Below are positions 1-10,400 of a stretch of DNA of 64,000 nt, in pieces (within the stretch, counting starts at the first letter, position 1; every line of letters starts with the position of its first letter). The notes beneath the pieces are model-generated. The model was not told where the DNA came from and searched no databases. It saw only the letters and a list, made by a program, of their open reading frames with translations. The DNA is taken from NCBI RefSeq assembly GCF_015476655.1, contig NZ_JABFHF010000023.1, positions 25,306 to 89,305 on the forward strand. The letters are read 5' to 3'. This stretch comes from Aquiflexum lacus. GTDB taxonomy: Bacteria > Bacteroidota > Bacteroidia > Cytophagales > Cyclobacteriaceae. A program made the position numbers and the translations under genes.

Positions 1-162
1 AATGTCTATGACCAGAGCCAGAATAGGATCGGACGCAACAATAACCAAAAAGAATCCCAGAGTAAATCGGAAAAAAAAGGGATGAAAGAAGGAGCGTCCA
101 ATGATTCAGGGGATGGTCATGGGGCGAAGGTGAAATCCAGAAAAAAAGTTAAAGTAAGCTGA
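1..162 (+). CDS. C-terminal tail of an unidentified basic protein (partial)
   Basis: Frame 1 is open from the first base to a TGA at 160-162 and gives 53 residues rich in Lys, Asn, Gln and Ser. The start lies outside the window. Such charged tails are typical of the C-termini of Bacteroidota relaxase/mobilisation proteins, and the following small genes fit that setting, but no catalytic domain is visible, so this assignment is inference from context only. Confidence 0.45.
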   Translation, partial: NVYDQSQNRIGRNNNQKESQSKSEKKGMKEGASNDSGDGHGAKVKSRKKVKVS

Positions 163-223
163 TATCTTATTCTTGGGTAGAAGGTTTAGTGCAAGGTAGG
201 AAATTGACCAAATAGAGTAAGGG

Positions 224-460
224 ATGTCAACATTGGATAAGTTAGAGGGAAAGCAGGAACATAGGATTGACCCGGATGCCAATCCTTTGCTTTCTGTGCA
301 TGATGAGGAATTTACAGATGCCCTGATTGAAGGAGTATGTAAAGAGGAGCCCAAAGATCAGACAGAAGAAAAAAGTCTGGATGGAAATTTGAAATCAGGG
401 CAAAGTGAGGATGAAGGAAAGAAAGTCCGGGTAAAGAGGAAAAGAAGGGGAATTCATTGA
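224..460 (+). CDS. small acidic/basic hypothetical protein of mobile-element type
   Basis: This 78-residue ORF has an acidic first two-thirds and a strongly basic end (VRVKRKRRG). No domain is recognisable. Its stop is directly followed by the ATG of the next gene at 462, so the two are probably co-transcribed and translationally coupled. It belongs to a row of four short same-strand genes resembling the accessory genes near mobilisation modules of Bacteroidota integrative elements. The function is unknown. Confidence 0.5.
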   Translation: MSTLDKLEGKQEHRIDPDANPLLSVHDEEFTDALIEGVCKEEPKDQTEEKSLDGNLKSGQSEDEGKKVRVKRKRRGIH

Positions 461-461
461 G

Positions 462-776
462 ATGGATCTGAAACAGTTTGATTGGAAATCAAAGGAGGCT
501 AACATAAATCCCATAGATGGATTTATTAAATCAATCAGGAATGATCCACGGATCTGTATTTCCCATATAGGCCTGTTCACTGTACTTTATCATCAGCAGG
601 TGGAGTATGGTGGACAGGCTCCTTTTCCAATTAATAGGGAAGAAATCATGGAGGCTTCCAAGATTTCAAGTACCGCGACTTACTTCAAAATCCTAAACCA
701 GTTGGCGGATTTTGGATACATCAGGTACATGCCGACCTACAACCGTATGAAAAACAGTACAGTCCAAATAATATAA
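462..776 (+). CDS. winged-helix-like small protein, paralogue of the gene at 1063
   Basis: The 104-residue protein begins one base after the upstream stop. The central part (SHIGLFTVLYHQQVE) and the C-terminal part (STATYFKILNQLADFGYIRY) look like a winged helix-turn-helix of the kind found in small replication or transfer regulators of Bacteroidota plasmids and ICEs. The same pattern recurs in the 94-residue protein at 1063-1347, where SHICVFAAILQLVIE and GIATYHKCISDLVEWGFI align with it, so the two are diverged paralogues. A DNA-binding role is inferred; the target is unknown. Confidence 0.55.
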   Translation: MDLKQFDWKSKEANINPIDGFIKSIRNDPRICISHIGLFTVLYHQQVEYGGQAPFPINREEIMEASKISSTATYFKILNQLADFGYIRYMPTYNRMKNSTVQII

Positions 777-789
777 GGGGAGAGGGGAA

Positions 790-1044
790 ATGAACATTGA
801 TTTGGTTACGAAGGAGGATTTGGAGAAGCTCAGGTTGAGATTATTGGAGGATATTGCAAGGTTGATGGAACCAAGGAAGGAAAAGTCTCATGACTGGTTG
901 CGGAGTTCAGAGGTGAGGAAAATCCTTAAGATTTCCCCGGGATCCCTTCAGAATCTGAGAATCAGCGGAAAGTTGAACCCAAAGAAAATCGGGGGAAGCT
1001 ATTATTATTCTTTGGAAGAGGTAAGGGGATTATTTGGGGAATAG
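790..1044 (+). CDS. helix-turn-helix (excisionase/MerR-like) DNA-binding protein
   Basis: This 84-residue protein has an N-terminal helical segment (VTKEDLEKLRLRLLEDI) followed by a helix_turn_helix_17-type domain: WLRSSEVRKILKISPGSLQNLRISGKL, then PKKIGGSYYYSLEEVRGLF. The family is known from excisionase-like accessory factors of Bacteroidota conjugative transposons and plasmids. It lies between the two paralogous winged-helix proteins with gaps of 13 and 18 bp, suggesting one operon. A purine-rich GGGGAGAGGGG lies just before the start. Confidence 0.75.
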   Translation: MNIDLVTKEDLEKLRLRLLEDIARLMEPRKEKSHDWLRSSEVRKILKISPGSLQNLRISGKLNPKKIGGSYYYSLEEVRGLFGE

Positions 1045-1062
1045 AGAGGAATTGTTGTTGAA

Positions 1063-1347
1063 ATGGATAGTGGGGAAATCTGGAAAATACTGAAAAGAAT
1101 TCAGCAGGATAAAAGAGCATTGACCAGCCATATCTGTGTCTTTGCGGCAATATTACAACTCGTGATTGAAGAAAATGGATTAAACCATCTACAGGTTTCC
1201 AGGCAGAAGCTTATGAAAATGGCCCATATCAAAGGGATTGCCACTTACCACAAGTGTATATCAGACCTGGTTGAATGGGGATTTATCATTTATGAACCAA
1301 GTTATCATCCCAAGGAGGGGAGTAGGGTTGGGTTGAAGTTAAGGTAA
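1063..1347 (+). CDS. winged-helix-like small protein, paralogue of the gene at 462
   Basis: This 94-residue protein shows the same architecture as the product of 462-776: an N-terminal helix (EIWKILKRIQQDKRALTSHI), a hydrophobic helix and a predicted recognition region around ATYHKCISDLVEWGFIIYEPSY. Two copies flanking an excisionase-type protein is a layout seen in Bacteroidota mobilisable elements. This is the last gene of the element; no further same-strand gene follows for 1 kb. Confidence 0.55.
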   Translation: MDSGEIWKILKRIQQDKRALTSHICVFAAILQLVIEENGLNHLQVSRQKLMKMAHIKGIATYHKCISDLVEWGFIIYEPSYHPKEGSRVGLKLR

Positions 1348-1662
1348 TCAAAAGAACCATTAAATCAGGTTAAAATTTATAATGAACTCAACCCTTTAAA
1401 ACAAACCTAAGTTTTTCCATATCCCTACTGATCTTGATATCTAGGATTTTCGCATAGTTGTTTTAGAAACTTTCGAATTTATGAGTCATTGAAAATAAAT
1501 ATGATGTGATTTTACCCATTCATTCTCATTTTATTGTAACGAACTTGTTTTTAAACGTTAAGATCAAATTTTAGAGATTTCTTGAGAGTTTAAAATTTAA
1601 GTGGTTGAAATTTCAATTTCAAAAAATACTAGGAGATAATCGAAATTAAGTATACTTATGAT
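1348..1662. other. AT-rich intergenic segment with no gene
   Basis: No convincing ORF, tRNA or repeat is visible. By position it could hold the right end of the mobile element whose last genes precede it, but no terminal inverted repeat or target duplication could be identified. Confidence 0.4.
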
Positions 1663-1887
1663 TTATAACTGATCCCTGCCTATATGGAACATATAATATC
1701 CGCCTTCAGGGAGGATGTCCAAGCATGTTGGGCTAGCCCTGTCAGAGATAGTTTGAGCCAGCGTCAACTTGCCCTTAGCTCTATCAAATCCAAAGACATA
1801 AATGCCTTTGCTGTCCCGTTCTGTATAGGTGCCAACAAAAAGCATTTCTATTTCTTTTTGTCTCTGTGTTTCATTCATGCAGATCAC
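1663..1887 (-). pseudogene. N-terminal fragment of a beta-propeller lactonase (6-phosphogluconolactonase type)
   Basis: The minus strand encodes MLFVGTYTERDSKGIYVF, then FDRAKGKLTLAQTISD and PTCLDILPEGGYYMF. This is the first blade of the seven-bladed lactonase family (PF10282). The family is about 350-400 residues long, but only about 60 recognisable residues remain before the frame degenerates (YMFHIGRDQL, stop), and no downstream part is present. It is read as a truncated remnant between the mobile element and the sugar-utilisation locus. Confidence 0.6.
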
Positions 1888-2118
1888 AAAAAACAGAGAA
1901 GTGAAGTAATTAGGTGTTTTGAAATAGATGATTTGCTCATGGCTGGATTGGTTTAATTTTTAGGTATTAAAAGGCTGGATTAGAAAATTAAAAATATTAT
2001 CCTAAAAAGTTTGATGGATTTGTGAATACCGAAGTTATAAATGTATGATTTTTTTTCAAATGTATGTCGGCAATAAATGGCTCTAATTAAAAACTATGAA
2101 TTAAAATAACTGATTTTT

Positions 2119-2193
2119 TGCAAAAATTAATGAAGAATCTTCCTACCCGGCAATTATTGTTCAATTTCCTGCAAATTTAATGGAAGAACCTGC
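2119..2193 (+). repeat. imperfect direct repeat upstream of susC
   Basis: TGCAAAAATTAATGAAGAA (from 2119) and TGCAAATTTAATGGAAGAA (from 2170) are near-identical blocks 51 bp apart, close to five helical turns. The second overlaps the conserved operator motif of this locus, so the first may be a second half-site for the same regulator. The reading is inferred from repetition and position. Confidence 0.45.
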
Positions 2194-2214
2194 TAAAAAC
2201 TCTCTTTACTTTTA
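2159..2214 (+). promoter_or_regulatory. susC promoter with PUL operator motif
   Basis: GTTCAATTTCCTGCAAA at 2159-2175 is followed, 48 bp from its first base, by TACTTTTA at 2207-2214, a near match to the Bacteroidota -7 element TAnnTTTG. There is no TTG at the proper -33 distance, as expected for an activator-dependent promoter. The same motif at the same spacing occurs at 19249 and 21847. The susC start codon is about 173 bp further on, leaving a long leader. Confidence 0.65.
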
Positions 2215-2387
2215 CTTTCAATATATTCTGCTATACCTCCGAGAATTTCATAGGGCAGAAAGTTTCTGAAAATTAAGATTTGATGATTCTTTTTGAAACA
2301 TTGAATTTCAGGTGTTTAGCAAAATTTTCAATATAAATTTTGAAATGAATATATAGATAATAATTATAAACAATAAACCCTTAAAGT

Positions 2388-5300
2388 ATGGAACAAGGTT
2401 TATCAAAACGAATCATGAGGATAGTTAGATTTGGATCAAAAGTGGTCTCGTTATCCATTGGTTTAATGACAATTGTATCGTTAGCATTTGCTAATGGAAG
2501 TACCGAGTCCGAACACAGATCCAATAATGTAATGGAATTGGACGTTTTTGAAAAAATGATCACTGGTAAAGTTGAACTGACCAATGGGGAGCCCTTGCCC
2601 GGAGCCTCTATATTGGTGGAAGGCACATCTATTGGAACGGTGACCAATCTTGAAGGAGAATACCAGTTTACCGTTCCCGATGATGCGGTTTTGATATTTT
2701 CCTTTATTGGCTACGAATCCCAAAAAATCGTGGTTGGTAACAGAACGATCATCAATGTGGTAATGGTGGAGGACGCGGCATCACTTGAAGAAGTGGTTGT
2801 GGTAGGTTATGGTACACTGCGGAAGAAGGACATAACTGGTGCTGTTACATCTGTAAGCGGTTCACGTCTAATGGAAGTACCAGCTCTCAATGCTGTCCAA
2901 TCCCTTCAGGGAATGGCACCAGGAGTTGATATTGCCATGCCCAGCCACAGTCCTGGGGCTGCTCCTTCAATAAGGATAAGAGGTAACCGTTCTTTTGCAG
3001 CATCAAATGAACCTTTATTAGTGGTCGATGGGATACCTTTGTTAGGGAATCTCAATAGCATTAATTCTATGGATATAGAATCTATGGAAATATTGAAAGA
3101 TGCCTCTGCAACGGCTATATATGGATCAAGAGGTGCTAACGGGGTTATTTTGATTACCACTAAACGAGGAAAGGAGGGAGTTTCCCAGTTCAGCTATAAT
3201 TCATATTATGGAATTCAAAGGGAACTTAACAGACCCAATGTAATGAATGGTGCAGAGTTTGCCGAATTCAGAAGGGAGGCAAGAAGGGCAATTGGCCGAT
3301 ACCCATCGGATGTTCCCAATCAGGATTTGGATAGAGAAATGTTTTTTGTAGCAGACCCTGGAGTTATAGAATCCGTGATGATGGGATATGATGAGTCGGG
3401 TAGTTACAATCCGAATAATGTAAGATCTTTCAATTGGTTTGATGATGTGACGAGGACGGGCGTTATGCAGGATCATCAGTTAAGTTTCCAAGGCGGAAAT
3501 CAAAAAACCCAGGTTTCAGTAAGTGGAGGTTATTTCGAAAATAAAGGTGTTGTTGAAGGGTTTGATTATAATAGGTTTACTGCAAGACTTACGATTGATC
3601 ATCAGGTAAACAAAATTCTCAAAGTAGGTGGTACCATGGCCAGTGCTTATAATGTAAGAAATGAGACAGGAAATCTTTACAGTGCAGGTGCAGCAGCTAA
3701 CCCTTTGGCTCCTATTTTTGATGAAGAAGGCTTTCCTATTTTGTTTCCAGCTGGCGATAACACGATTTCCAATCCTATAAATCTACGGGACAATCAATTT
3801 ATTGAAAATAGATTAAATCACTTTTTTGGAACCTTTTATACTGAGGTTCAAATATTTGATGGACTCAAGTACAGAGTTAATGTTGGTCCAGACTTCAGAA
3901 CCAACAGAAGGGGAGCATTTACAGGCCCGCCTGCGAGATCCGGTGCGCCATCGACTGCTGATTATAGCACCGACCAAAGGTTTCACTATATATTTGATAA
4001 CCTTTTGTATTTCGATAAGATCATTGCTGATGTCCATAAAATCAATGCTACATTTCTTTATAGCATAGAAGAGGATAGGTTTGAAAGGGTCAATGCAAGC
4101 GTTTTAGACCTTCCTTATGATAGCCAATTGTGGTATAATTTGGGTACTGGAAATAATATAACTTCTCTTGGGTCAAGGTTTGAAAGATGGGCGCTAAACT
4201 CTTATATGGGAAGATTCAATTACACCTTTAAGGGGAAATATATTTTTACTTTTACTGGAAGATATGACGGTTCCTCTAGATTGGCGGAGGGTAGGAAATT
4301 CAATTTTTTCCCTTCCATTGCATTGGGCTGGAATATCATTGATGAGCCTTTTATGGCTAATTCAGGAAGAGTTTCAGAACTCAAAATCAGAACAAGTGCA
4401 GGGAATACCGGAAACACAGCGGTGAGTCCATATTCAACTCTTGGATCATTAAGCAGGACAGTTTATTCCACAAATGACAATCCAGCTTTCGGTTTTCAAC
4501 CCAACTTACTTTTCAATCCGCTTTTGGGATGGGAGAACACATTTCAATACAATATTGGAATTGATTTCGGTTTCTTTGAAAACAAAATACAGGGCTCTGT
4601 TGAGTTGTATCAACAAAATACCACTGATCTTATCTTGTCAAGACAGCTTCCAGCAGCCTCAGGCTTTACCCAAATAACTCAAAATGTAGGAAGCACAAGA
4701 AATACCGGAATAGAAGCATCACTTAGTGCTGAAATCATTTCCTCTCCTAAAAGTTTTAATTGGAATATGGATTTGGTCTTTTTCAGTAACAAGGAGGAAA
4801 TTATTGAATTGGCGCAGGGAAAAGTGGATGATGTTGGTAGTAGGTGGTTTATAGGTCAACCCATCAACACTTTTTTTGACTTCCGTTTTGACGGGATTTG
4901 GCAAAATACAGAAGCTGACTTGGAGCAGATTGACATTTTCAATGCAACAGGGAGTTCTTTTGCTCCAGGGGAAATTCGAGTTGCTGATACAAATGGTGAT
5001 GGGGTTATAAATGCAGATGACAGAGTTATTTTAGGTTCAACCGTTCCCAGATGGTCAGGAAGTATAACTAATCGGTTTAATTACAGAGGATTTGATTTGT
5101 CATTTATGGTATTTGCCAGGATAGGCCAGATGCTAAGTGATGCTAATGCCATTCAATACGAAGGTCGGAGAAATTGGTTAAATGTGAATTATTGGACCCC
5201 AGATAATCCAAGCAATGAATTTCCAAGACCTAGAGACGGTAGGCAGGTACCACTTTTTGCCCAAGCTTTAAATTATCAAGATGGTTCGTTTGTCAGAGTA

Positions 5301-5501
5301 AGGCAGATTACGCTTGGATATAATTTGCCTCCAAATCTGCTAAACACCTTAAAGATGAGTCAATGCAGGGTTTATTTATCAGCACAGAATCCATTTTTAT
5401 TTACTTCTGACGACTTCAGAGGAATTGATCCAGAAGGAGCGACGGGACTCAGTATTCCTAGTGTGAAAACATATATGGTAGGATTGAACCTGACATTCTA
5501 A
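2388..5501 (+). CDS. susC: SusC/RagA-family TonB-dependent outer-membrane transporter
   Basis: The 1037-residue protein imports oligosaccharides across the outer membrane using TonB energy. An N-terminal hydrophobic segment (about 20-35) is followed by a carboxypeptidase-regulatory-like domain (about 57-127), a TonB-box-like EEVVVVGYG (about 134-142), a plug domain (SIRIRGNRSF, LLVVDGIPLLG around 195-220) and a beta barrel with the usual SusC C-terminal part (PSVKTYMVGLNLTF). It is 25 bp upstream of the susD gene. It starts the glycan locus and its promoter carries the shared operator motif, so expression is probably substrate-dependent. Exact ligand specificity cannot be read from sequence; the neighbours suggest a uronic-acid-containing glycan. 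Confidence 0.96.
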   Translation: MEQGLSKRIMRIVRFGSKVVSLSIGLMTIVSLAFANGSTESEHRSNNVMELDVFEKMITGKVELTNGEPLPGASILVEGTSIGTVTNLEGEYQFTVPDDAVLIFSFIGYESQKIVVGNRTIINVVMVEDAASLEEVVVVGYGTLRKKDITGAVTSVSGSRLMEVPALNAVQSLQGMAPGVDIAMPSHSPGAAPSIRIRGNRSFAASNEPLLVVDGIPLLGNLNSINSMDIESMEILKDASATAIYGSRGANGVILITTKRGKEGVSQFSYNSYYGIQRELNRPNVMNGAEFAEFRREARRAIGRYPSDVPNQDLDREMFFVADPGVIESVMMGYDESGSYNPNNVRSFNWFDDVTRTGVMQDHQLSFQGGNQKTQVSVSGGYFENKGVVEGFDYNRFTARLTIDHQVNKILKVGGTMASAYNVRNETGNLYSAGAAANPLAPIFDEEGFPILFPAGDNTISNPINLRDNQFIENRLNHFFGTFYTEVQIFDGLKYRVNVGPDFRTNRRGAFTGPPARSGAPSTADYSTDQRFHYIFDNLLYFDKIIADVHKINATFLYSIEEDRFERVNASVLDLPYDSQLWYNLGTGNNITSLGSRFERWALNSYMGRFNYTFKGKYIFTFTGRYDGSSRLAEGRKFNFFPSIALGWNIIDEPFMANSGRVSELKIRTSAGNTGNTAVSPYSTLGSLSRTVYSTNDNPAFGFQPNLLFNPLLGWENTFQYNIGIDFGFFENKIQGSVELYQQNTTDLILSRQLPAASGFTQITQNVGSTRNTGIEASLSAEIISSPKSFNWNMDLVFFSNKEEIIELAQGKVDDVGSRWFIGQPINTFFDFRFDGIWQNTEADLEQIDIFNATGSSFAPGEIRVADTNGDGVINADDRVILGSTVPRWSGSITNRFNYRGFDLSFMVFARIGQMLSDANAIQYEGRRNWLNVNYWTPDNPSNEFPRPRDGRQVPLFAQALNYQDGSFVRVRQITLGYNLPPNLLNTLKMSQCRVYLSAQNPFLFTSDDFRGIDPEGATGLSIPSVKTYMVGLNLTF

Positions 5502-5526
5502 TTGAAAATCCAAAATTTAAGAAAAA

Positions 5527-7287
5527 ATGAAAAAATATATATTCATCCTAATTATGATTTTTGGCACTTCAGGTTGCGATGATTTCCTGATTGAGCAAAA
5601 TGTTTCGGATATCAGTTATGAATTCTATGATACCGAAGATGGAATTGAGGCTTTGGTCTGGGCGTCCTATACCCACTTGAGGTCCTTTGGTGGTTCACAA
5701 GAGGGGCTTAAAGTCAGTAATCACGGAACAGACATTTGGACATTTACCAACGTTTCAGATGGGAATGAATTTCATACCTATACTACTGATATTAGTCCTG
5801 TAAATGGTAATTTCAACAACTTATGGAATGCTTTTTATAAAGGTATCAATTCCTGTAATATTGCCATTAATAGGATTCCCACTACACCTTCCAGTGGTGG
5901 TGTGTTGAGAACCGAGGAGGGAAGAAATGCAAGAATTGGTGAGGTCCGGTTTTTAAGAGCTTTTTATTATTTCACTTTAGTCCAGATGTTTGGAAAAATC
6001 CCCCTGCTTTTGGAAGAAAATATTGAGGTGTTGGATGAAATGAAAAGGGAAAGTGTAGCCAATGTTTACAATGCGATCATTGAGGATTTGAGAATTGCTT
6101 CAAAAGTTCTTCCAAATTCCCAATCTGAAAATGCCAGACCAACTAAAGCCGCCGCTCAACACCTTTTGGCAAAGGTATATTTGACCCGCGGAAGTGCAGT
6201 ATCCGACCAAAGAGGCCAGCAATCTTTTGATATGGATAGTGCTGCATTTTATGCTCAAAAGGTAATTACAGCAAGAGGACCATTATTGCCTGATTATGAT
6301 GAAGCAAGAAGATGGCAGAATCAGAGAAATAAAGAAGTTCTGTTTGCTGTTGAATATTCTCAAAATCGATTGGTCAATGGATCTGGTAATCCTTCTCATA
6401 GATTTTATGTCATACAATATGAAACCGTACCGGGTATGGCTAGGGATGTACCAAATGATGTTGCTTGGGTAAGGCTACGCCCATCTGATCTTCTATATGA
6501 CCTTTATGACAGAAAAAATGATTCAAGGTTTTATAAGTCTTTTAAAACTACCTGGATTGCCAATCGTGCTAATAATATTCCTTTATGGACTACAGAAAAT
6601 GCTCCATCCCCTGAATTGGTGGGACAAAGAAGATTCACTGTGGGAGATACAGCACTTTATGTATCATTCCATAAAGATGTTCCCCCCTCGGCAATCAACC
6701 AAACAAGGTACAGGTGGCTGCCAAGAGAAAGATTTACAGATAGGCTTTTTCCCCAATACCGATATTTTATGGATCCCAATCGATTGGCTCCTAATGATAA
6801 TGTTGGAACTTTGAATTTTAAACTCTTATGGCTGAGTGAAACTTATTTAATTGCCGCTGAAGCATTTGGAAGACTAGGTGATTTTGGTCAGGCTGCCGAT
6901 TATATCAATCAGGTGAGGTTAAGAGCAGCATACAAAGAAGGAGAAGAAAAACCCGCACAATTTTTCCAAGTAGAAGGAGGAAGTATTGAAGAACTGACTA
7001 AAAGTACAGAAAATGAAATGCTTATATCAGCGGATATGATTTCTTCTCCTATATCATTGATCAATTTTATTCTTGAAGAAAGGGCTAGGGAAATGCCTGC
7101 TGATTATATGCGTTGGTTTGATTTGGTTAGAACAGAAACATTTTTTGAAAGAGTTACCAAATATAATCCATCTGCTGCACCTTTGGTCAGGCCTTTTCAT
7201 AAGCTCAGGCCTATTCCTCAAAACCATATTGATAGGCTGAGAAATGCAGGGCCCATAGAGGAGGAGCAGAATGAAGGTTATTACTAA
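5527..7287 (+). CDS. susD: SusD/RagB-family surface glycan-binding lipoprotein
   Basis: The 586-residue lipoprotein has a signal peptide ending in a lipobox (GTSGC, Cys17). Its TPR-like helical SusD fold is indicated by the N-terminal LWNAFYKGINSCNIAINRI segment, EVRFLRAFYYFTLVQMFG and the C-terminal EERAREMPADYMRWFDLVRT motif. It caps the SusC barrel and captures glycan at the cell surface. It directly follows susC and ends just before a hairpin terminator, so susCD form one unit, with partial read-through possible into the next gene. Confidence 0.95.
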   Translation: MKKYIFILIMIFGTSGCDDFLIEQNVSDISYEFYDTEDGIEALVWASYTHLRSFGGSQEGLKVSNHGTDIWTFTNVSDGNEFHTYTTDISPVNGNFNNLWNAFYKGINSCNIAINRIPTTPSSGGVLRTEEGRNARIGEVRFLRAFYYFTLVQMFGKIPLLLEENIEVLDEMKRESVANVYNAIIEDLRIASKVLPNSQSENARPTKAAAQHLLAKVYLTRGSAVSDQRGQQSFDMDSAAFYAQKVITARGPLLPDYDEARRWQNQRNKEVLFAVEYSQNRLVNGSGNPSHRFYVIQYETVPGMARDVPNDVAWVRLRPSDLLYDLYDRKNDSRFYKSFKTTWIANRANNIPLWTTENAPSPELVGQRRFTVGDTALYVSFHKDVPPSAINQTRYRWLPRERFTDRLFPQYRYFMDPNRLAPNDNVGTLNFKLLWLSETYLIAAEAFGRLGDFGQAADYINQVRLRAAYKEGEEKPAQFFQVEGGSIEELTKSTENEMLISADMISSPISLINFILEERAREMPADYMRWFDLVRTETFFERVTKYNPSAAPLVRPFHKLRPIPQNHIDRLRNAGPIEEEQNEGYY

Positions 7288-7291
7288 TCAT

Positions 7292-7334
7292 AATATGTTG
7301 GGGGGGATTGGAAATAACCTTCCAACATATTTTT
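7292..7334 (+). terminator. hairpin terminator/attenuator after susD
   Basis: AATATGTTGG (7292-7301) pairs with CCAACATATT (7322-7331), and further Ts follow. The loop is about 20 nt and contains additional GG/CC pairing. It lies 5 bp after the susD stop, and the downstream gene continues on the same strand, so it may reduce rather than abolish downstream expression. Confidence 0.6.
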
Positions 7335-7404
7335 CTTATTATTTCAAATATTGTCTTTCATAGGTGTAAGCCAAAGTAATATCTTATTTAAAATTGAAAT
7401 TATC

Positions 7405-10400
7405 ATGTTATCATATATATCAAGCTTTCTTTACCTATTAATATTTAATAATTATAGGGGAATAATTCCGGTTTCGGGAATTAAAAAAAACCATCAAAAA
7501 TTTGCCTACTTTAAGATTCATATCCCATTGGTGAAATGGTCAATATTTAATCAAAAAGTAATTTTAGCTGACAAGCATTATTTTTTGTTTGTTTTATTTC
7601 TATTGATAATTTCAATCAGCAATTCTCATTCACAATCTATAAAAGAAGGTGTTTACAATATCAGAAGTGTTGCGAATGAAAAAACACTTCATTCCTCCAA
7701 TGAGGCTTACACACAAGAAATCTCCGGATTTTATACCATTACCTTTCCTGTCAGTAGCTCCGACGTAAGTCATGCTCAAAAATGGAAATTGATAAAACTA
7801 AATGATGGATCATTCAATATTGTGAACATCCGTTATTGGAAATCTGCTTTAACCAGTGTAGAAAGGCTTGTCGAAGATGGACCTGATAGTAAATATGTAA
7901 TTACATCTGAAATCAATGATAGTGATTTTCAGAGATGGGAATTCATTGAAGTGAAGGATGGCATTTACAATATTATCAATAAAGGTAATGGATTAAGTCT
8001 TACATCTACGGAATTGGTTTATTCCCCAAACCCCAACGGTGAGTATTTATTGGTAAGTCCACTCCAAAATGATGAATCACAACAATGGAGGTTGAATGTG
8101 TTTTATACTGAAGACCAAGTTAATTCCATCGGATTACCTAATGTTCCTTACAAATTCATAAATATAGGAACTTCAAAGTTTCTTCATTCAACAAGCCAAA
8201 CAAATAGTGCAACTGGTGGAGATTACTATCCTATAGTTTTTGAATTAAGATCAAGCCAAAATCAGGGTTGGTATTTTTTGAATAATATTGACGGATCATT
8301 TAAGATTGAAAATCTGCTTTACAGTGGTAGGGTATTGACAAGGAGCAATAGAGATTTAGCGTCCGGTACTGAAGATAAATATGTCACCTTAGCGGTAAAC
8401 AGCATTGATAGCCGGAAAAACTGGATATTCACACCCCAGGGAGGCAGTATTTATAAAATTTTCAATCAGTCTGATAATTCTGTATTTAGTGCTACTGACT
8501 TACCCTTCACCTCAAATCCAATCGGAAGGTATGTAGGAACGAAGACCGATTTGGATGATGCAGATCAATTGTGGGCGTTTCAGATTTCAAATCAGTTTCC
8601 TGTTTCTGAAATCAGTTTGGACAGGCCTTCAATAGTCCTTGGAATTGGGGATACAGATCAACTTTTTACCTCGGTCCTTCCTGAGTATGCGACCTATAAG
8701 GATGTTTTCTGGTCAAGTGAAAATCCCGAAATTGCAACAGTAGACAGAGACGGCAATATCACAGGGCTTTCTGTAGGAGTTACTAAAATACTTGCCACAA
8801 CTCTGGATGGTAGACTCTTCGTTCACTCCGAGATAAAAGTTAAGGCCCAGATCTTTGAAAATACTACTTTTTACGTAAGCCTTGATGGAAATAACATAAA
8901 TGATGGACTGTCTAAAGAAACGGCTTGGAAAACTTTGGATTTCGCAGCCTCTCAAGTTGATCCTGATAGGGGTAATTCCGTTGAGCTTTCGGCAGGAATT
9001 CATCTATTGAATTCAACAATTTATCTTCCTTCAGAGATCAGCTTGATCGGTCAAGGATCAGATAAAACTACTATCAGAGGAAATTGGGAGAATAATGATG
9101 AGGATTTTAGGCGGAATATTGGAAAACTGATTGAAATAGTTGGAGGCAAAAGGAATCATTTAATTGCCAATATTTCATTTGATGGAAATGACAGAAAGAT
9201 TAGCGGGGCCATTTCAAATGTTAATTCCGACAGTTTGGAAGTTGTAAATTGTTTGTTTAAGAATTTTGGAAGCAGTGCACTTAAAATCGAGAACAGTTCC
9301 TTTTCCAAGGTTTATGAAAGCGAGTTTATAGAATCCGGATACGAGGCAACAGATGGAACCAGTTGGGGATCGTTGGGTATGATCCACTTGTACAAGACAA
9401 CGCATAATGATATTCATGATATTTATTTCGAATCTACTTTACCAGGGACAGGATATGCAATTAAATCCGGAAACAGGGGAAATCAAGGGACTCTGGAAAG
9501 GTATACCGACAATTATTTAAAAGATTCCAAATTCTATAGATTAAAAACAAGGTTGAAGCCCAGGCAAACTTGGAATAATGTTGCGAATTTTGCAATTGAG
9601 CTTCATCATAATATTGTAGAAAGAAATGAGATTTTTGATTCTGATTTTGACCGTACAGTTTCTCTTTCAAATGAACATTTTCCACAGACTGCCCCTACTA
9701 TCAGGTTCCATCACAACTATGTACATCCTAGCTCATTTGGGTTTGGATATTGGATAGAAGTTAAAACCAGTTATCTGGAGATAGACCATAATTTCTTTGA
9801 TGGGGGGATAACAGGGTTTAATGATTTTTCGAGAGATTGTTGCCCCTTAAGAGATATTAAAATCCATCATAATATTGCGCAAAATGTTACAAGGTTTTTT
9901 GGAGATCAGGGAAGGTTTCAAAATCTTCAAATACATAACAATACTGTTGTATTCACAAACAATCCGTCTCCAAGTGTAAACCCCGATAGAAATAGATTCT
10001 ATTACAACGAGACCGCAGGTCAAGACAATGGAATATGGATTAAAAACAATTTAATCATTGCACCTGAAAGTTTACCAGGAAGGTTGTTTACGATGAGAGA
10101 AGGGGCCAGCTTTCCAAATGAAATTGAGTTCGAAAGAAATCTCATTTACAACATTGACACACTTGTAGCCTCTAATCTAGGTGTAAAAATGAAGGAGCAT
10201 ATTGTTGGATCCCCTTTATTACTGAAAGAAGGTGAGGTTCCCATTCCTTATTATGGTCTATCAATGGAAAGTCCTGCAATTGATGCTGGAGTATTAATTG
10301 AAGGGATAACGGACGACTTTAAGGGTTCATCCCCGGATATTGGAGCAGTAGAAAGTGAATATACTTTTGGTCTTAAGCTTCTGTACCTGAATGGCAACAA

